DNA of 5,553 nt from AG25 sp035604455 (GTDB lineage: Bacteria; Gemmatimonadota; Gemmatimonadetes; Gemmatimonadales; GWC2-71-9): NCBI GenBank assembly GCA_035604455.1, contig DATNIM010000036.1, positions 1 through 5,553 on the forward strand, written 5' to 3'. The translations under genes were made by a program, and so were the position numbers. This document shows, in pieces, positions 5,280 to 5,553 of this stretch. The first letter of the stretch is position 1; each line of letters begins with the position of its first letter. Under the pieces are notes generated by a model. The model was not told the DNA's origin. It saw only the letters and a program-made list of their open reading frames with translations, and did not search any database.

Positions 5280-5553
5280 GGAGCAATCACCGGGGCTGCT
5301 TCATAAAGCGATACCCGAATCGCCGTCAGAGGTCAGAGGGACGATGGCTAACGCGGCAGGAACAACCGGACGACGCCTCCATAACACCTGTGTGTTCAAA
5401 CGAGGCGTCTAGCGTCTCGAGTCCTCGAGCGGGCGGGCTGCATGGAGCGACGGACGCGCCGGGAGATAAAATGGACCCTTTCACTCTCGATCGTGACCTC
5501 ATGCTCCAAGCGCATAGTAGAGTGTCCATCTAAGAGTCGGCGGCTCGGCAGAG
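5280..5553. other. Upstream region of the FemAB-aminotransferase unit
   Basis: No convincing gene is seen in these 274 bases. They form the leader of the minus-strand two-gene unit. A plus-strand ATG at 5471 has GGGAG 5 nt upstream but gives only 20 codons (stop at 5533). The region holds the nested inverted repeat at 5372-5409. It also holds two CTCGAG hexamers, at 5416-5421 and 5424-5429. No sigma-70 or sigma-54 promoter stands out on either strand. Confidence 0.65.
5372..5409. repeat. Nested inverted repeat upstream of the FemAB-like gene
   Basis: Perfect 8-bp arms GACGCCTC (5372-5379) and GAGGCGTC (5402-5409) enclose 22 nt. Inside, AACAC (5383-5387) pairs with GTGTT (5392-5396) around CTGT. 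The element can fold as an 8-bp stem, an asymmetric internal loop, a 5-bp stem and a tetraloop. It sits about 90 nt upstream of the FemAB-like start codon, where an operator or structured leader RNA would be expected. No T tract follows. Confidence 0.5.

Noticed and set aside
5287..5304. Five-codon minus-strand frame MKQPR just before the FemAB-like start
   Set aside because: It has no Shine-Dalgarno sequence, and so short a frame is expected by chance. There is no sign of attenuation structure tied to it.
5326..5529. Minus-strand open frame of 67 codons upstream of the FemAB-like gene
   Set aside because: The product is Ser/Arg/Cys-rich and unrecognised, it contains the nested inverted repeat, and it does not continue into the FemAB-like frame.

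Overview
The window is GC-rich bacterial DNA, probably chromosomal. It carries four convincing protein genes of a surface or exopolysaccharide biosynthesis locus. No rRNA, tRNA, CRISPR array, insertion sequence or phage gene is visible. The taxon cannot be fixed from sequence alone. High GC, GTG starts and a protein resembling the exosortase-A (XrtA/PEP-CTERM) associated FemAB-like family point to an environmental Gram-negative lineage with an exosortase-type polysaccharide cluster. No exosortase and no PEP-CTERM protein lies inside the window.

Layout from left to right. (1) Positions 1-638, minus strand: the N-terminal 212 residues of a GT4-type glycosyltransferase that runs off the left edge. 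It starts at a GTG behind a strong Shine-Dalgarno sequence. (2) Positions 639-1336: a roughly 700-base divergent spacer with no convincing gene. It holds several short palindromes, an 8-bp hairpin, an isolated perfect Shine-Dalgarno sequence and a sigma-54-like -24/-12 match. (3) Positions about 1337-2731, plus strand: a second, different GT4-like glycosyltransferase whose start is uncertain. (4) Positions 2732-2989: a convergent spacer with a long imperfect inverted repeat. (5) Positions 2990-4183, minus strand: a PLP-dependent DegT/DnrJ/EryC1/StrS sugar aminotransferase with its lysine in place. (6) Positions 4224-5279, minus strand: a FemAB-like, GNAT-fold acyl- or aminoacyltransferase. It lies 40 nt upstream of the aminotransferase and is probably co-transcribed with it. 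(7) Positions 5280-5553: the leader of that two-gene unit, with a nested inverted repeat.

A working model, which is inference: the two glycosyltransferases assemble a repeat unit, the aminotransferase makes an amino-sugar nucleotide, and the FemAB-like enzyme acylates or aminoacylates a component of the glycan, possibly that new amino group. The acyltransferase-aminotransferase pair is the most interesting functional link here. The intergenic secondary structures are the main unexplained sequence features.
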